Shown here: one piece after another, positions 1 to 7,758 of the stretch | How the letters are laid out: each line of letters begins with the position of its first letter | Numbering within the stretch: position 1 is the stretch's first letter | Origin: Paenibacillus harenae | GTDB taxonomy: Bacteria; Bacillota; Bacilli; Paenibacillales; Paenibacillaceae | NCBI RefSeq assembly: GCF_030812415.1 | Contig: NZ_JAUSST010000008.1 | Span: forward strand, 62,001 to 126,000 | Reading direction: 5' to 3' | Length of the DNA: 64,000 bases | Translations under genes and position numbers: made by a program | The notes under the pieces: model-generated | The model's database searches: none | What the model was told of the DNA's origin: nothing | Seen by the model: only the letters and a program-made list of their open reading frames with translations

Positions 1-647
1 AGCTCGAGGAGCGGGGCAACGAGGAGATGCTCGCGGTGGTGAAGGAAATATCGCAGCTGGCCGATATTTATTACGTTCGCCAGAAAGAGCCGCTCGGGCT
101 TGGGCATGCGGTATTGTGCGCTCGTCGCTTCATTGCCGAAGAGCCGTTTGCCGTTCTGCTCGGCGATGATATATTGGTGTCGCAGCCGCCGTGCCTGCGC
201 GACATGATCGACATCTATGAGCGTGATCGATCGTCGGTAGTAGCGGTTATGGAAGTGCCATGGGATCAGACGCATAAGTATGGCATCGTCGATATCGAAA
301 CGGGCGATAAGGTCGCGCGCGTTCGCGACATCGTCGAGAAGCCGCTGCCCGGACAAGCGCCTTCCAATTATGCGGTCGTCGGCCGGTACGTGCTCGATCC
401 GGCTATATTCGATTTGCTGGAGAGGGCGAAGCCCGGCAAGGGCGGTGAGATTCAGCTCACGGACAGCTTGCAGGAGCTGAATCGAATCTCCTCCTTGTCG
501 GCGTACCGCTTCGACGGCAGGCGGCATGATGTTGGCGATAAGCTCGGCTTCGTGCAAGCGACGATCGACTTCGCGCTGGAGCGTGACGATCTATCGGCCG
601 ACGTGAAGCGTTATTTGCTGAAGCGATTGAAGCTGACTAATCTATAG
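1..647 (+). CDS. galU: UTP--glucose-1-phosphate uridylyltransferase, 3' part (5' end outside window)
   Basis: The enzyme makes UDP-glucose from UTP and glucose-1-phosphate for cell wall glycopolymers. The reading frame is open from base 3 to the window edge, so about the first third of the roughly 290-residue protein is missing. Recognisable GalU segments are QKEPLGLGHAV (sugar-nucleotide binding), FAVLLGDDIL (the acidic catalytic and metal site), VEKP and GEIQLTD. The ATG at base 27 is internal and not a true start. A hairpin terminator follows directly, so this is the last gene of its transcript. The family call is firm. Which GalU paralogue it is cannot be told. Confidence 0.93.
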   Translation, partial: LEERGNEEMLAVVKEISQLADIYYVRQKEPLGLGHAVLCARRFIAEEPFAVLLGDDILVSQPPCLRDMIDIYERDRSSVVAVMEVPWDQTHKYGIVDIETGDKVARVRDIVEKPLPGQAPSNYAVVGRYVLDPAIFDLLERAKPGKGGEIQLTDSLQELNRISSLSAYRFDGRRHDVGDKLGFVQATIDFALERDDLSADVKRYLLKRLKLTNL

Positions 648-656
648 CATGCAAGT

Positions 657-690
657 GAGACTGCCTAAGTTAAGGCGGTCTTTTCTTTTG
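657..690 (+). terminator. Intrinsic terminator of galU
   Basis: The stem GACTGCCT / AGGCGGTC has one T-G pair and a 6-nt loop, and is followed by TTTTCTTTT. It starts 10 bases after the galU stop codon. Confidence 0.85.
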
Positions 691-896
691 GAAAAAAGCG
701 CTGTGGGGATGCGTGGAAGACAGGTCAACAATTACTTACCTGTATTTTTTTAGTTTTAGAAACAATCATTTGTAAGGTGTCAAATCAAGAAATTGACGGG
801 TTGTTTTTATAATGATCGACCTGTAATATTTATCTTTAAATTACAAATATTGATCAGTCTTCCGGAATTCCTTCCGGCGTATACGCTGACGAGCAC

Positions 897-2087
897 TTGG
901 AGAAGCAATTCAAAGATACTGCATTTCAGTTCAATGAGTTCCACACGCCGTTTATTATTGCTCCTCCAGGGCAAAAAGATTTGTTTGTGAAACTTAAATC
1001 GGGGGAAGTTCCAGATCTTATCGTATTTAACAGTCGGTTTCTTCCGCTTTTATTAGAAATCGACTATTTGGAACCCATACATGTCAAAAAGGAATACGAC
1101 CTTGATATACATGAATCGGCGCTTGCGGACATTCGATCATTCGCACCCGATAGTGAGTTGTATGCACTGCCATTAGGGCAAAATGTTACAGGATTGTTTT
1201 ATAACAAAGCGATATTCGATGAGATGAATGTCCCCTACCCTACAGATGGAATGACTTGGGAAGATATTACCGTACTTGCCGAAAACGTTTCGAATCCGAA
1301 GAAATGGTCAGCGCTAGATATAGCCGATTACGACCTCGCTGCGAGCCAACTATCACTTCGTTTATTTGACCCTGAAACGGAGCGGGTTGATTACGAATTG
1401 GATGCGTGGACGGAGATGGAGCATTTTGTGAAAAAGCTAAACAGTCTCCAAAGTGAGGAGAAGAGAGACGGAAAATCCCCAAAGAACAGTAGCATGTCCG
1501 CATTCGCAAGTGGCAGAACGGCTATGGTAGCAGGCTCATTGTATGACGATACGCAATTGAAGCAAGGTTTTTATGATCAAGAGAGCAATTTGACTATGAA
1601 CCATGTGGAATGGGATGCCGTCAGCTATCCTGTATTCAGTGACGAGAAACTGCTTGCGCCGGCAAAGCAAACGCTATATATCGGAGTGCCGGGTGCGGCG
1701 ATGAATAAGGAGGAAGCTTACAAGGTGATGATTTATCTGTTGTCGGAGGAGGTGCAGGCCGACAATATGCGTAAAGGGCTGGCAAGCTTGCGGACCGACT
1801 CCGTATCCATTGTGGATCAATTCGGGGAATCCTCGTCACTGTTATCGGGCAAGTCAACAGCTTCATTTTTCAAAACGACGACGCAAGCAGGAGCGTTCGA
1901 ACCGAGCCTTGACGATTATTTCGGTATGGGGCAGCGGCTAGAAGAAGTAGTTAGCTCATCGACTTTTTTAGCCGATCAAACGTTGCAGGGGGCAAAAGAA
2001 AATCTCCGCAGCGAAATTTCGGATTATTGGAACAAACGGTCGCGATTTATTGAAGAAATGAGGTCGAAGACTAGCAAGATGGAATAA
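897..2087 (+). CDS. N-terminally truncated extracellular solute-binding protein, probably a gene remnant
   Basis: The 396-residue frame looks like a family 1 ABC solute-binding protein: PDLIVFNS near the N-terminus, ALPLGQNVTGLFYNKAIFDE, then YPTDGMTWEDI, the usual hinge-region signature. The only start available is a TTG with no good ribosome binding site. The frame extends open to about base 840 but contains no ATG, no signal peptide and no lipobox, which such a protein needs to reach the cell surface. The upstream 200 bp are AT-rich and non-coding. No permease or ATPase gene is adjacent. I infer a 5' deletion; a functional cytoplasmic variant is less likely. It shares general layout, not close sequence, with the intact lipoprotein at 12489-13778. 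Confidence 0.7.
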   Translation: MEKQFKDTAFQFNEFHTPFIIAPPGQKDLFVKLKSGEVPDLIVFNSRFLPLLLEIDYLEPIHVKKEYDLDIHESALADIRSFAPDSELYALPLGQNVTGLFYNKAIFDEMNVPYPTDGMTWEDITVLAENVSNPKKWSALDIADYDLAASQLSLRLFDPETERVDYELDAWTEMEHFVKKLNSLQSEEKRDGKSPKNSSMSAFASGRTAMVAGSLYDDTQLKQGFYDQESNLTMNHVEWDAVSYPVFSDEKLLAPAKQTLYIGVPGAAMNKEEAYKVMIYLLSEEVQADNMRKGLASLRTDSVSIVDQFGESSSLLSGKSTASFFKTTTQAGAFEPSLDDYFGMGQRLEEVVSSSTFLADQTLQGAKENLRSEISDYWNKRSRFIEEMRSKTSKME

Positions 2088-2103
2088 CTTCATATAACGA
2101 AGC

Positions 2104-2172
2104 TGCGAGTGCACAAAAGTTCGCCTGCCATGTCACGTGGTAACGGACGGTTGCGCTCGTATTTTTTTTAAT
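2104..2172 (+). terminator. Long hairpin terminator after the solute-binding protein
   Basis: An outer stem GCGAGTGCA / TGCGCTCGT (two wobble pairs) encloses a second small stem CCATGT / ACGTGG, and is followed directly by ATTTTTTTT. Confidence 0.6.
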
Positions 2173-2221
2173 TGCATAACTTATATGGCTGTAGACTTGT
2201 AAAAATTTCATTTCCCAACTG

Positions 2222-2251
2222 TTGGTATAAAACATATAAGTCATGTAGAAT
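2222..2251 (+). promoter_or_regulatory. Possible sigma-A promoter for the zinc-ribbon protein gene
   Basis: TTGGTA, 18 bases, TAGAAT, about 70 bases before the start codon. The match is moderate and the surroundings are AT-rich, so chance is possible. Confidence 0.35.
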
Positions 2252-2322
2252 AGAGTGAAGTAGATTGCTAGGGAAAGAAATAGCGAAATAGAGAGAGAAC
2301 ATACTGCTGGGAGTTGAAGGAA

Positions 2323-3585
2323 GTGCATTGCCATCAATGCGGGAAATTACAGCCAGAGGATGCTGTTTATTGCAATAAATGCGGCAAACAGCTGCTTATA
2401 GAAGCTGTTGAGCAGTCACCAATAGCAGCCATAGATGCCGTCATCGATACAATAGATAATGAATCGGCTGTCGGCGCGGAGCTGAGCCATTCCCATATAC
2501 ATATACAACAAGACGTAGTAGTAACCAGGCAGCGCAATGGAGGCAGTTGGTGGATGTGGTTGACCCCAGTGGCGCTAACTGTTATAGCGGCAGCAGCAGT
2601 GACCGTCTATTACGGCTATGAGTCTCGGCTGAACGATAAGGTTATTATACTGCAGCAGCAGGCAAGAGAAGACGCATTGGCAGGCAAATATGATCAAGCG
2701 CTGGCATCGCTGGAAGAGGCTGCTCTATTCCGACCGGATTTTGCTCCTGTGCAGGCGGACAAGGGCATTATTAAGCTTGCAGCCGGTTATGAAGGATTAC
2801 TGGAATCGGCTAAAGGACATTTGGCGGATGGCAAGCTGATCGACGCGGAGCGCCTGCTTATACAGGTTAAGGAAGATCTGAAGGACACGGTTGAGCCTAT
2901 CTTCGGCAAATCGAAGGAACTGCTCGATACGCTAAGCAGCGAGCTTGCACTGCAGAAGCTGACGCAGGAGCTCGATACGTCTACGACAATCAACGAGCTG
3001 GCTGCCAAGCTTAATGTGGCCAGCGGGCTTGAAGGCGATGAGGCGACGGCCGTACGCGAACAAATTAAGGCGAAAATCGTAGATATCGGTTATGAGGAAG
3101 CGGAAAGTCATCTTAAGAAGAAAAAATACAACGACGCCATGGATGCCGTTGACAAGGCGCTTCTCTATGTTAGCGACGATGAGCGGCTGCTTGGGTTAAA
3201 AAGCAAAATTTCCGGCGCGAAGGCTGAGTACGAACAAGCGGAGCAGCAGCGTATTGAGCATGCGATGCAGAAAGCAGCCGAGGAGGATCTGAAAAATCAG
3301 ACGGCTGCGGTGGAAGTCGTCCGAATCGAAGGGACCCTAGATGAGTTCGGCGTTCTGAACATTCACGGGGAGCTCAAAAACGCGGCCACGCGTCCGATCT
3401 ATACGGTCGTGGTCGAATATACCGTATACGACGCCCAGCAAAACAAGATCGGCACGGGTACAGCCGAAGCGACGCCGGACTACATTGAACCGGGCGAGGC
3501 CATGAGCTTTAGCGGTACGGTGTACGGAGTTTACGTTGAAAATACAACTGTTGTCGTGGATCATGCGACATGGTATCTGGACTAG
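2323..3585 (+). CDS. Zinc-ribbon, single-pass membrane protein with coiled/TPR-like and FxLYD-like domains
   Basis: The N-terminus holds a double CxxC zinc ribbon (C3, C6, C17, C20). A transmembrane helix lies near residues 77-98. A long helical region follows with TPR-like segments (ALAGKYDQALASLEEAALF, then KKKYNDAMDAVDKALLY). The C-terminal beta domain resembles FxLYD domains (TLDEFGVLNIHGELKN ... YTVYDAQQNKIG). I prefer the GTG start: GGGAG lies 9 bases upstream of it, while it touches the alternative TTG at 2314. The gene ends 11 bases before the downstream protease, with the protease ribosome binding site inside its stop region, so the two are cotranscribed. A sensor or scaffold role at the membrane is inferred; no specific function is known to me. 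Confidence 0.8.
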   Translation: MHCHQCGKLQPEDAVYCNKCGKQLLIEAVEQSPIAAIDAVIDTIDNESAVGAELSHSHIHIQQDVVVTRQRNGGSWWMWLTPVALTVIAAAAVTVYYGYESRLNDKVIILQQQAREDALAGKYDQALASLEEAALFRPDFAPVQADKGIIKLAAGYEGLLESAKGHLADGKLIDAERLLIQVKEDLKDTVEPIFGKSKELLDTLSSELALQKLTQELDTSTTINELAAKLNVASGLEGDEATAVREQIKAKIVDIGYEEAESHLKKKKYNDAMDAVDKALLYVSDDERLLGLKSKISGAKAEYEQAEQQRIEHAMQKAAEEDLKNQTAAVEVVRIEGTLDEFGVLNIHGELKNAATRPIYTVVVEYTVYDAQQNKIGTGTAEATPDYIEPGEAMSFSGTVYGVYVENTTVVVDHATWYLD

Positions 3586-3596
3586 GAGGCGATAGG

Positions 3597-4724
3597 ATGC
3601 GGACGGGAGCATGGATGAGCCTGATCGCCTCTTTTTTCATTATCGGAGGTGCAGGCATCGCGGCATGGGCGGTACGCTCCGAGGTGCCTAAGCAATTGAC
3701 GGGAGCACCGATGCTTGCGATCTCCGACGATAGCAGGTCGAAGGGGTCTAAGACGCTGAAGGATATTATTTTTGAGACACAGAAGCTTGTCGTTATGATC
3801 GAGACAGAGAACGGCACGCAAGGCTCGGGCTTCCTTTATAACGAGCAAGGCGATCTCATTACGAACGCCCATGTCGTTGCAGGAGCACAGGATGTGAAGA
3901 TCAAGACGGCAGATGCTCGCGAGCTGGAAGGCGAGGTCATCGGTATAAGCACGGAAACCGACGTCGCGGTTGTCAGAGTGCCGGGTCTGGCAGGCCTTGA
4001 GCCGCTTGAGCTGGTGCGGGATCAAAAAGCCGAGGTTGGCGATGATGTGCTGGCGGTCGGAAGTCCGTTAGGATTTCAAAATACGGTGACGACCGGCATT
4101 ATAAGCGGCCTGGGAAGAAGCTTCGAGATTGAACCTTACAAATATAGCGATCTCTATCAAATCTCCGCTCCGATCGCTCCGGGTAACAGCGGCGGACCAC
4201 TCGTCGATCAAGCGTCCGGAGCGGTGCTTGGCATCAACTCAGCGGGAATCGAGCAGGGCTCGATCGGATTCAGCATTCCGATCGTTAATATCATCGAGAT
4301 GGCAGAGGAATGGTCCAAGCAGCCGATGGCCGAGCTGCCGGCCCTCTCGTTCACGGACGATTCGGATTTAATGCCGGAGAAAGCTTCGATGGAAGAGTAT
4401 GCGGAGTACTTGGTGACTCATTTCTACGACAGCTTGAACAATGCCGATTATGTATACGCGTATTCGCTGCTCGGCGGCAATTGGAAGGAAGGCACGAGCT
4501 ACGAGAAGTTCCGCGAAGGATACATACCGACACGAAATGTCGTTATCGACGACATGATCGTGAAGACGAGCGATACCGATGAAGCGACGGTTACGGCGAT
4601 CATATCGGTAGACGAGCGTGTCGACGGCAAATATGTGCTAAGCAAGTATCAAGTTACGTATCGCGTCGGATATGAAAATGACATATTGAAGCTATTAAGC
4701 GGCAAGGGCAAAGTAATCGGTTAA
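3597..4724 (+). CDS. Membrane-anchored S1C (HtrA/DegP-like) serine protease without PDZ domain
   Basis: A trypsin-like protease, probably exported and tethered by an N-terminal helix (residues about 7-26). The catalytic triad is visible: H92 in TNAHVVAG, D122 in TETDVAVVRV and S198 in APGNSGGPLV. The protease core ends near residue 245. Instead of a PDZ domain there is an alpha/beta C-terminal domain of about 120 residues, resembling NTF2-like folds, which is my guess from its pattern. The start was chosen because AGGAGG lies 7 bases upstream; an in-frame ATG at 3570 lies inside the upstream gene. Pairing with a zinc-ribbon membrane protein suggests an envelope quality-control unit. Confidence 0.9.
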   Translation: MRTGAWMSLIASFFIIGGAGIAAWAVRSEVPKQLTGAPMLAISDDSRSKGSKTLKDIIFETQKLVVMIETENGTQGSGFLYNEQGDLITNAHVVAGAQDVKIKTADARELEGEVIGISTETDVAVVRVPGLAGLEPLELVRDQKAEVGDDVLAVGSPLGFQNTVTTGIISGLGRSFEIEPYKYSDLYQISAPIAPGNSGGPLVDQASGAVLGINSAGIEQGSIGFSIPIVNIIEMAEEWSKQPMAELPALSFTDDSDLMPEKASMEEYAEYLVTHFYDSLNNADYVYAYSLLGGNWKEGTSYEKFREGYIPTRNVVIDDMIVKTSDTDEATVTAIISVDERVDGKYVLSKYQVTYRVGYENDILKLLSGKGKVIG

Positions 4725-4736
4725 TTGCCGTCTGCG

Positions 4737-4793
4737 AAACAAGAGCTCGAAGTCAGCGTCCGGGGAGACGCTCCTTCGAGCTCTTTGTTTGCT
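4737..4793. terminator. Strong hairpin between convergent genes
   Basis: Arms AACAAGAGCTCGAAG and TTCGAGCTCTTTGTT, with a second stem AGCGTC / GACGCT at the tip. It ends the protease transcript and, read the other way, can also end the leftward gene that stops at 4808. Confidence 0.8.
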
Positions 4794-4807
4794 GCTCCAA
4801 GCAGCAA

Positions 4808-5551
4808 CTATTGCTCAGAGTGGCCGACGTTGGTTGTTTCCTGTTCCTCGTCTTCGCGAAGAAAAGGCGTGTAGATCAGATCGATGCCGACAGCATCATA
4901 AGGCTGCAGCGGGAAGTTTAACAGCGTCGAAGGGATGACGCGTCCGTTCAGCCTCAACCGGTAGCTGACGCGTCCGCCGATGCGAATGCCGTTAACGGCA
5001 TAAATAAACCCGTTCGGCGTAAATTGGACAGCGCCTGTTTGGGCAAGTGCCCAATAAATCGATATTCCCGGGCGATACGGTACGAAATAACGCTGTGTTA
5101 CGTACGGGAATGCCGCGCCGCCGTTAATGATTACGGTGACGTACGCTTGAGGCCCCGGAGGGAACGGCAGCGGGAACGGAATCGGCACCGGGAATGGGAA
5201 CGGGAATGGAGGGCGAGGCGGCGGGAACGGCCCCGGCCCTGGCGGGAACGGCCCCGGCCCTGGCGGGAACGGCCCCGGCCCCGGCGGGAACGGCCCTGGC
5301 CCTGGCGGGAACGGCCCTGGCCCTGGAGGGAACGGCCCCGGCCCCGGCGGGAACGGCCCTGGCCCTGGCGGGAACGGCCCTGGCCCTGGAGGGAACGGTC
5401 CCGGACCTGGTGGAAGTCCGCCCGGACCAACTAGTCCGCGGTCTCTGGCTACGCGCGGCCCGCCGCAGCCGCAGTCGCCGCCCGCGGTTGCCGCTTGCCG
5501 TGCGTCCGCATAGTACTGCTGCTCGTTATAGTTGCCATAAGTATCATACAT
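4808..5551 (-). CDS. Proline/glycine heptad-repeat protein with a conserved C-terminal beta domain
   Basis: The 247-residue protein has three parts. A short N-terminus is rich in Tyr, Gln and Asn and contains CGCGG. Residues about 48-110 are nine copies of a PFPPGPG heptad, running into PRPPFPFPFPVPIPFPLPF. A folded C-terminus of about 95 residues (AYVTVIINGG ... PYDAVGIDLIYTP) looks like a small beta-grasp or SLBB-like domain. There is no signal peptide or membrane segment. Low-complexity tails of this kind occur on spore coat or exosporium proteins, which is an inference here. The ATG sits 13 bases from AAGGAG; an in-frame TTG four codons upstream is only 1 base from it, so the start is uncertain. 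I do not recognise the family. Confidence 0.75.
   Translation of the reverse strand: MYDTYGNYNEQQYYADARQAATAGGDCGCGGPRVARDRGLVGPGGLPPGPGPFPPGPGPFPPGPGPFPPGPGPFPPGPGPFPPGPGPFPPGPGPFPPGPGPFPPGPGPFPPPRPPFPFPFPVPIPFPLPFPPGPQAYVTVIINGGAAFPYVTQRYFVPYRPGISIYWALAQTGAVQFTPNGFIYAVNGIRIGGRVSYRLRLNGRVIPSTLLNFPLQPYDAVGIDLIYTPFLREDEEQETTNVGHSEQ
5223..5411. repeat. Nine tandem 21-bp units inside the Pro/Gly repeat gene
   Basis: Each unit begins GGGAACGG on the + strand and encodes one heptad. Units differ only at synonymous positions. Units 3-5 and 6-8 are identical in order, indicating a recent 63-bp duplication. Confidence 0.95.
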
Positions 5552-5643
5552 GCTAGCATCCAATCTCCTTCATGCAGCCGAATAGGCAAATGTCTTGATG
5601 TATCCTATGCGGCATTAGCCTATCCGGTGTAAGGAGCTTGCAA

Positions 5644-5684
5644 CAAAAAAACGGCACTGCCCTCAGAAATGAGAACAGTGCCGC
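5644..5684 (-). terminator. Intrinsic terminator of sodA
   Basis: On the minus strand, CGGCACTG and CAGTGCCG arms with a further CTCA / TGAG pairing are followed by TTTTTTTG. Confidence 0.9.
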
Positions 5685-5701
5685 TCTTCGATTAGCAACG
5701 A

Positions 5702-6313
5702 TTACTTAACAGCAGCTTCGTAACGTTTGCCAACTTCAGCCCAGTTTACAACGTTCCAGAACGCTGCAATGTAGTCGGGGCGTTTGTTTTGGTAGTTCAG
5801 GTAGTAAGCATGCTCCCAAACGTCCAGTCCGAGGATTGGCGTTTCGCCTTCCATGATCGGGCTGTCTTGGTTAGGCAAGCTGTATACTTTCAATTTGCCG
5901 TTAGCAACCGCAAGGAATGCCCAGCCGCTGCCGAAACGAGTAGTTGCCGCTTTCGCGAAGTCGGCTTTGAAAGCTTCGAAGCCGCCAAGCTCGCTCTCGA
6001 TTGCCGCTGCAAGAGCTCCTGTAGGAGCGCCGCCAGCGTTCGGCGCGATTGTTTCCCAGAACAGGCTGTGGTTAGCATGGCCGCCGCCGTTGTTGCGAAC
6101 AGCCGTGCGGATGCCTTCCGGTACGCTAGCCAAATCGGAGATCAGCTCTTCGATCGATTTGCTTTGCAGTTCGGGAGCGGACTCAAGTGCCGCGTTCAGG
6201 TTCGTCACGTATGCGTTGTGGTGACGGCCGTGGTGGATTTCCATTGTAGTCGCATCGATGTGCGGCTCAAGCGCGTTGTGCGGGTAAGGCAATGCCGGTA
6301 GTTGATGTGCCAT
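5702..6313 (-). CDS. sodA: Superoxide dismutase, Mn/Fe family
   Basis: Cytoplasmic dismutation of superoxide to peroxide and oxygen. At 203 residues it is full length for bacterial Mn/Fe SOD. All metal ligands are present: H27 (MEIHHGRHH), H82 (GGGHANHSLFW), D164 and H168 (DVWEHAYYLNY). The GGGHANH context and typical Bacillus SodA organisation favour manganese, though sequence alone does not settle the metal. An AGGAGG lies 9 bases before the ATG. It is monocistronic, with its own promoter and terminator. A second, larger SOD gene lies at 13846-14928. Confidence 0.97.
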   Translation of the reverse strand: MAHQLPALPYPHNALEPHIDATTMEIHHGRHHNAYVTNLNAALESAPELQSKSIEELISDLASVPEGIRTAVRNNGGGHANHSLFWETIAPNAGGAPTGALAAAIESELGGFEAFKADFAKAATTRFGSGWAFLAVANGKLKVYSLPNQDSPIMEGETPILGLDVWEHAYYLNYQNKRPDYIAAFWNVVNWAEVGKRYEAAVK

Positions 6314-6351
6314 TATTATTACCTCCTAAATATATGTAACTTCTCAATTCC

Positions 6352-6380
6352 ATTATCCCTTATCGGATTGAATAAATCAA
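6352..6380 (-). promoter_or_regulatory. Sigma-A type promoter of sodA
   Basis: On the minus strand TTGATT, 17 bases, GATAAT, about 40 bases upstream of the sodA start. The rest of the 354-bp divergent gap holds the palindrome at 6514-6541 and short direct repeats of CGAAGATTT near 6551 and 6582. Confidence 0.55.
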
Positions 6381-6513
6381 CATTATTGTTGCAAAAGTAG
6401 GATGCCCAAAAGAGCGTCTCCCAGCAACCATCATAGCGTAACACAGAAGGGACTCGAATATTCAGGGATTAGGTCCATTAACGTATTTTTAACATAAAAA
6501 GATATAAAATGAA

Positions 6514-6541
6514 TGAAAACGCTTTATATAAAGCGTTTTCA
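6514..6541. promoter_or_regulatory. Perfect 28-bp palindrome, cre-like operator
   Basis: TGAAAACGCTTTAT is followed immediately by its exact reverse complement. Each half resembles a CcpA cre box (TGWAANCGNTNWCA) but lacks the final CA. No T-tract follows, so it is not a terminator. It lies 134 bp upstream of the sodA promoter and 127 bp upstream of the GNAT gene. Confidence 0.6.
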
Positions 6542-6667
6542 AGAGAAAAACGAAGATTTCTTTAATTTTTATAAGGAATTTCGAAGATTTTAGAAGGAAT
6601 TCGTATGATTTTGTCGTATAATATTTGAGAAGCAGCACTATGACAAGAAATAGAAGGTGTTAATTTA

Positions 6668-7090
6668 ATGAACGTACGTTCCTTCCAGTTGTCCGATTAC
6701 AGACCGATTACAGCTCTTCTCGAAGAAGTGTTAACCGAGGAGTGCTACGAACAAACGATGGAAGCTTTTGCACGTCAATTGTCATGGGATAGCGATTTGG
6801 TTCTAGTCGCTGTCGAAAATTCCGAGATTGTTGGAATGATTATCGGAACGATCGATAATAACAAAGGTTATTATTATCGGATCGCCGTATCGCCACAGCA
6901 TCAACGGAGAGGAATAGGCAAGTCGCTTATCCAAGGGCTGCGTCAGCGCTTCGAACAGCGTCATGTTACAAAGATACTCATTACCGCGGACGAGCACAAC
7001 GAGCCGGTATTGCCGTTATATGAGTCCATGGGCTACGCGTCCAACGACTTTTTCCGGTCATTCCAGAAGCTGAGCATCGTAACGGGTTAA
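6668..7090 (+). CDS. GNAT family N-acetyltransferase
   Basis: A 140-residue single-domain acetyltransferase. The acetyl-CoA pyrophosphate loop is seen as AVSPQHQRRGIGKSLI (Q/RxxGxG/A motif), preceded by the VGMIIGTI strand and followed by ITADEHNEPVLPLYESMGY, the usual C-terminal beta bulge region. The substrate cannot be predicted. It starts with ATG after AGAAGGTG and stands alone between the sodA divergent region and the DUF402 gene. Confidence 0.88.
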   Translation: MNVRSFQLSDYRPITALLEEVLTEECYEQTMEAFARQLSWDSDLVLVAVENSEIVGMIIGTIDNNKGYYYRIAVSPQHQRRGIGKSLIQGLRQRFEQRHVTKILITADEHNEPVLPLYESMGYASNDFFRSFQKLSIVTG

Positions 7091-7200
7091 CGCGGATTTA
7101 CTGCAATCATAATTTGTGCAGGGGCATATCTGCATCGCCATTGCTTTTGGCGGTGAGATATGCTTTTCTTATTACTATAGACAGGTGTGAGGAGAACGGT

Positions 7201-7758
7201 ATGGTACGATACATGCACTGTGTTATCAAGAGCTTCAAGCATAACGGCCACATCCATCGTACATGGCAGCGTAATTGGCTCGTTCCGAGCGAGCTTCTCG
7301 TTCCGGAACACCGGGAAGAGTCCATGATCGTTCTTATTAATAGACAGACGCCGATACAGGAATCGGACGGCAAGTTATGGATTAGCCGAGTTCCCGCCGT
7401 CTCCTTCTTCATACCCGGCATTTGGTATAACATCGTCGCGCTTATTGAAGAGGGCGGCATACGCTATTATTGCAACATCGCCTCGCCTCCTTATTTGCAA
7501 GGGGACGTGCTGACATATATCGATTACGACCTGGATGTCATTCGCACGACCGACGGAGGATGCTTTGTCGTCGATCGGGATGAATATGAGCTTCATAGCA
7601 ATCTTTATCATTATCCGCAGATGGTGGACGACAAAGTACAAGAAGGACTATCCTCCTTGCTGTTGAGAATAGAACGAGGACAAGCGCCTTTCCAAGATGA
7701 GCAGATAGCAGCCTACTACGAAGCGTGGTTGCAGGCAAACGGCGAGGTGGAACAATGA
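7201..7758 (+). CDS. DUF402 protein, probable nucleoside tri-/diphosphate phosphatase (YgaC/Ntdp type)
   Basis: 185 residues. The pattern SFKHNGHIHRTWQRN near the N-terminus, the GIWYNIVALI and YYCNIASPP strands and the YIDYDLDVI metal-site segment match DUF402 proteins, whose Staphylococcus member hydrolyses nucleoside tri- and diphosphates. The start is set by GAGGAG 6 bases before the ATG; the frame is open upstream but has no ribosome binding site there. Its stop overlaps the lepB start by 4 bases (ATGA), so both are translationally coupled. The same order continues with rnhA and queG. Confidence 0.85.
   Translation: MVRYMHCVIKSFKHNGHIHRTWQRNWLVPSELLVPEHREESMIVLINRQTPIQESDGKLWISRVPAVSFFIPGIWYNIVALIEEGGIRYYCNIASPPYLQGDVLTYIDYDLDVIRTTDGGCFVVDRDEYELHSNLYHYPQMVDDKVQEGLSSLLLRIERGQAPFQDEQIAAYYEAWLQANGEVEQ

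Noticed and set aside
793..821. Promoter TTGACG with TATAAT before the truncated binding-protein gene
   Set aside because: The two boxes are only 10 bases apart, too close for a sigma-A promoter.
5024..5556. Several Arg-rich or Gly/Ala-rich frames over the heptad repeat
   Set aside because: Twenty-one-base repeats keep all six frames open. Only the minus-strand frame has a folded C-terminal domain and a terminator arrangement that fits.
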